Position numbers and translations under genes: made by a program | Origin: an uncultured Ruminococcus sp. | Lineage (GTDB): Bacteria; Bacillota; Clostridia; Oscillospirales; Acutalibacteraceae | NCBI GenBank assembly: GCA_945632055.1 | Contig: CALZCU010000058.1 | Location: forward strand, 1-6,413 | DNA length: 6,413 nt | Direction of reading: 5' to 3' | Notes under the pieces: generated by a model | The model's input: only the letters and a program-made list of their open reading frames with translations | The model's database searches: none | Told to the model about the DNA's origin: nothing | Part shown: in pieces, positions 5,561 through 6,413 of the stretch | How the letters are laid out: each line of letters starts with the position of its first letter | How positions within the stretch are numbered: the stretch's first letter is position 1

Positions 5561-6413
5561 TTATTTATTTTTTGCATTCAGGAGAGGTTTAAGATACTGA
5601 CCTGTGTAGGAGAGTTCATTTTTGGCTACCTGTTCGGGAGTTCCCTGAGCAATTATTTCTCCGCCCATATCTCCTCCCTCTGGACCGAGGTCGATTATAT
5701 AGTCGGCTGTCTTAATCAAATCGAGGTTATGCTCAATCACCACAACAGTATTGCCGCCCTCAACAAGAAGCTGAAGCACATCGACAAGCCTGTGAACATC
5801 TGCAATATGAAGTCCCGTTGTCGGCTCGTCAAGAATGTATATCGTCTTGCCCGTACTGCGCTTTGAAAGCTCCGTTGCAAGCTTTACTCTCTGCGCCTCG
5901 CCGCCCGAAAGCGTTGTTGCAGGCTGACCGAGCTTGATATATCCAAGTCCTACCTCGTAAAGAGTTTTCAGCTTGCGGTAGATTTTCGGAATGTTTGAAA
6001 AGAACTCCATAGCCTCCTCAACGGACATTTCAAGGACATCGCTGATTGACTTGCCCTTGTACTTGACCTCAAGAGTTTCACGGTTGTAGCGTTTGCCCTT
6101 GCAGACCTCGCAGGGAACATATACATCTGAGAGGAAGTGCATTTCGATTTTAATTATGCCGTCACCCTGACAAGCCTCACATCTGCCTCCCTTGACATTA
6201 AAGGAGAAACGGCTCTGTGAAAAGCCGCGCATCTTTGCGTCCTGTGTGCTGGCAAACAGCGCTCTTATTTCTGTGAAAAGTCCCGTGTAGGTTGCAGGAT
6301 TGGAGCGGGGCGTTCTTCCGATTGGGCTCTGGTCAATCGCAATAACCTTGTCGAGGTTTTCAAGTCCCTTAATCTCCCTGTGCTTACCCGGAGTTGTTTT
6401 TGCTCCGTTAAGC
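5561..6413 (-). CDS. uvrA: UvrABC excinuclease subunit A, C-terminal part
   Basis: DNA damage-recognition ATPase of nucleotide excision repair, which loads UvrB at lesions. The visible 283 residues are the C-terminal end of a protein of about 940; the N-terminus lies beyond 6413. Seen in order: [19 protein letters not shown] (visible residues 26-44), a zinc module CEAC and CEVC (Cys 78, 81, 101, 104), the ABC signature [12 protein letters not shown] (168-179), Walker [12 protein letters not shown] (192-202) and switch His in EHNLD (228). The C-terminal region [10 protein letters not shown] is normal and intact, so the lysis cassette next door has not disrupted it. The frame is open to the window edge. 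Confidence 0.97.
   Translation of the reverse strand, partial: LNGAKTTPGKHREIKGLENLDKVIAIDQSPIGRTPRSNPATYTGLFTEIRALFASTQDAKMRGFSQSRFSFNVKGGRCEACQGDGIIKIEMHFLSDVYVPCEVCKGKRYNRETLEVKYKGKSISDVLEMSVEEAMEFFSNIPKIYRKLKTLYEVGLGYIKLGQPATTLSGGEAQRVKLATELSKRSTGKTIYILDEPTTGLHIADVHRLVDVLQLLVEGGNTVVVIEHNLDLIKTADYIIDLGPEGGDMGGEIIAQGTPEQVAKNELSYTGQYLKPLLNAKNK

Overview
The window looks like chromosomal DNA from a low-to-moderate GC, gut-type Clostridia (Oscillospiraceae/Ruminococcaceae-like). This rests on AT-rich intergenic DNA, strong GGAGG ribosome binding sites, an 'SPSNQ'-type amidase, and a two-gene ABC exporter of a kind common in Firmicutes. The assignment is inferred from sequence style and recalled families, not from a search.

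Layout. Positions 1-1430 (minus strand) hold a fructose-utilisation operon: a DeoR-family regulator (fruR-like, 681-1430) and a 1-phosphofructokinase (fruK, 684 to beyond position 1) joined by an ATGA stop/start overlap. A PTS fructose transporter gene would be expected beyond the left edge. Positions 1431-1732 form a divergent, AT-rich promoter region. It holds a good sigma-A promoter for fruRK, helically phased TTTCAA repeats that are candidate FruR operators, and a weaker promoter for the plus-strand genes. Positions 1733-4046 (plus strand) hold an ABC-type exporter: an ATPase and a roughly 12-segment permease overlapping by 8 nt, ended by a perfect 16-bp hairpin terminator.

Positions 4207-5484 (minus strand) hold a compact phage-type lysis cassette. 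In transcription order it is a small membrane-anchored coiled-coil protein starting at TTG, an r1t-like two-segment holin, and an Amidase_3/SH3b endolysin without a signal peptide. No structural, replication or integration genes of a phage are visible. Positions 5561-6413 (minus strand) hold the last 283 residues of UvrA, which runs off the right edge.

How it works together. FruR probably senses a fructose phosphate and controls its own operon. The ABC pair is a self-contained exporter of unknown substrate. In the lysis cassette, the holin (with the coiled-coil partner) would release the cytoplasmic amidase to the cell wall. The most interesting point is that the cassette sits directly behind the uvrA terminator: the T-tract ends only about a dozen bases before the Shine-Dalgarno of its first gene. 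There is no convincing promoter between them, so its expression must involve read-through, antitermination or an unrecognised promoter in the uvrA tail. This could be a domesticated lysis module attached to a DNA-repair gene, or just a prophage remnant.
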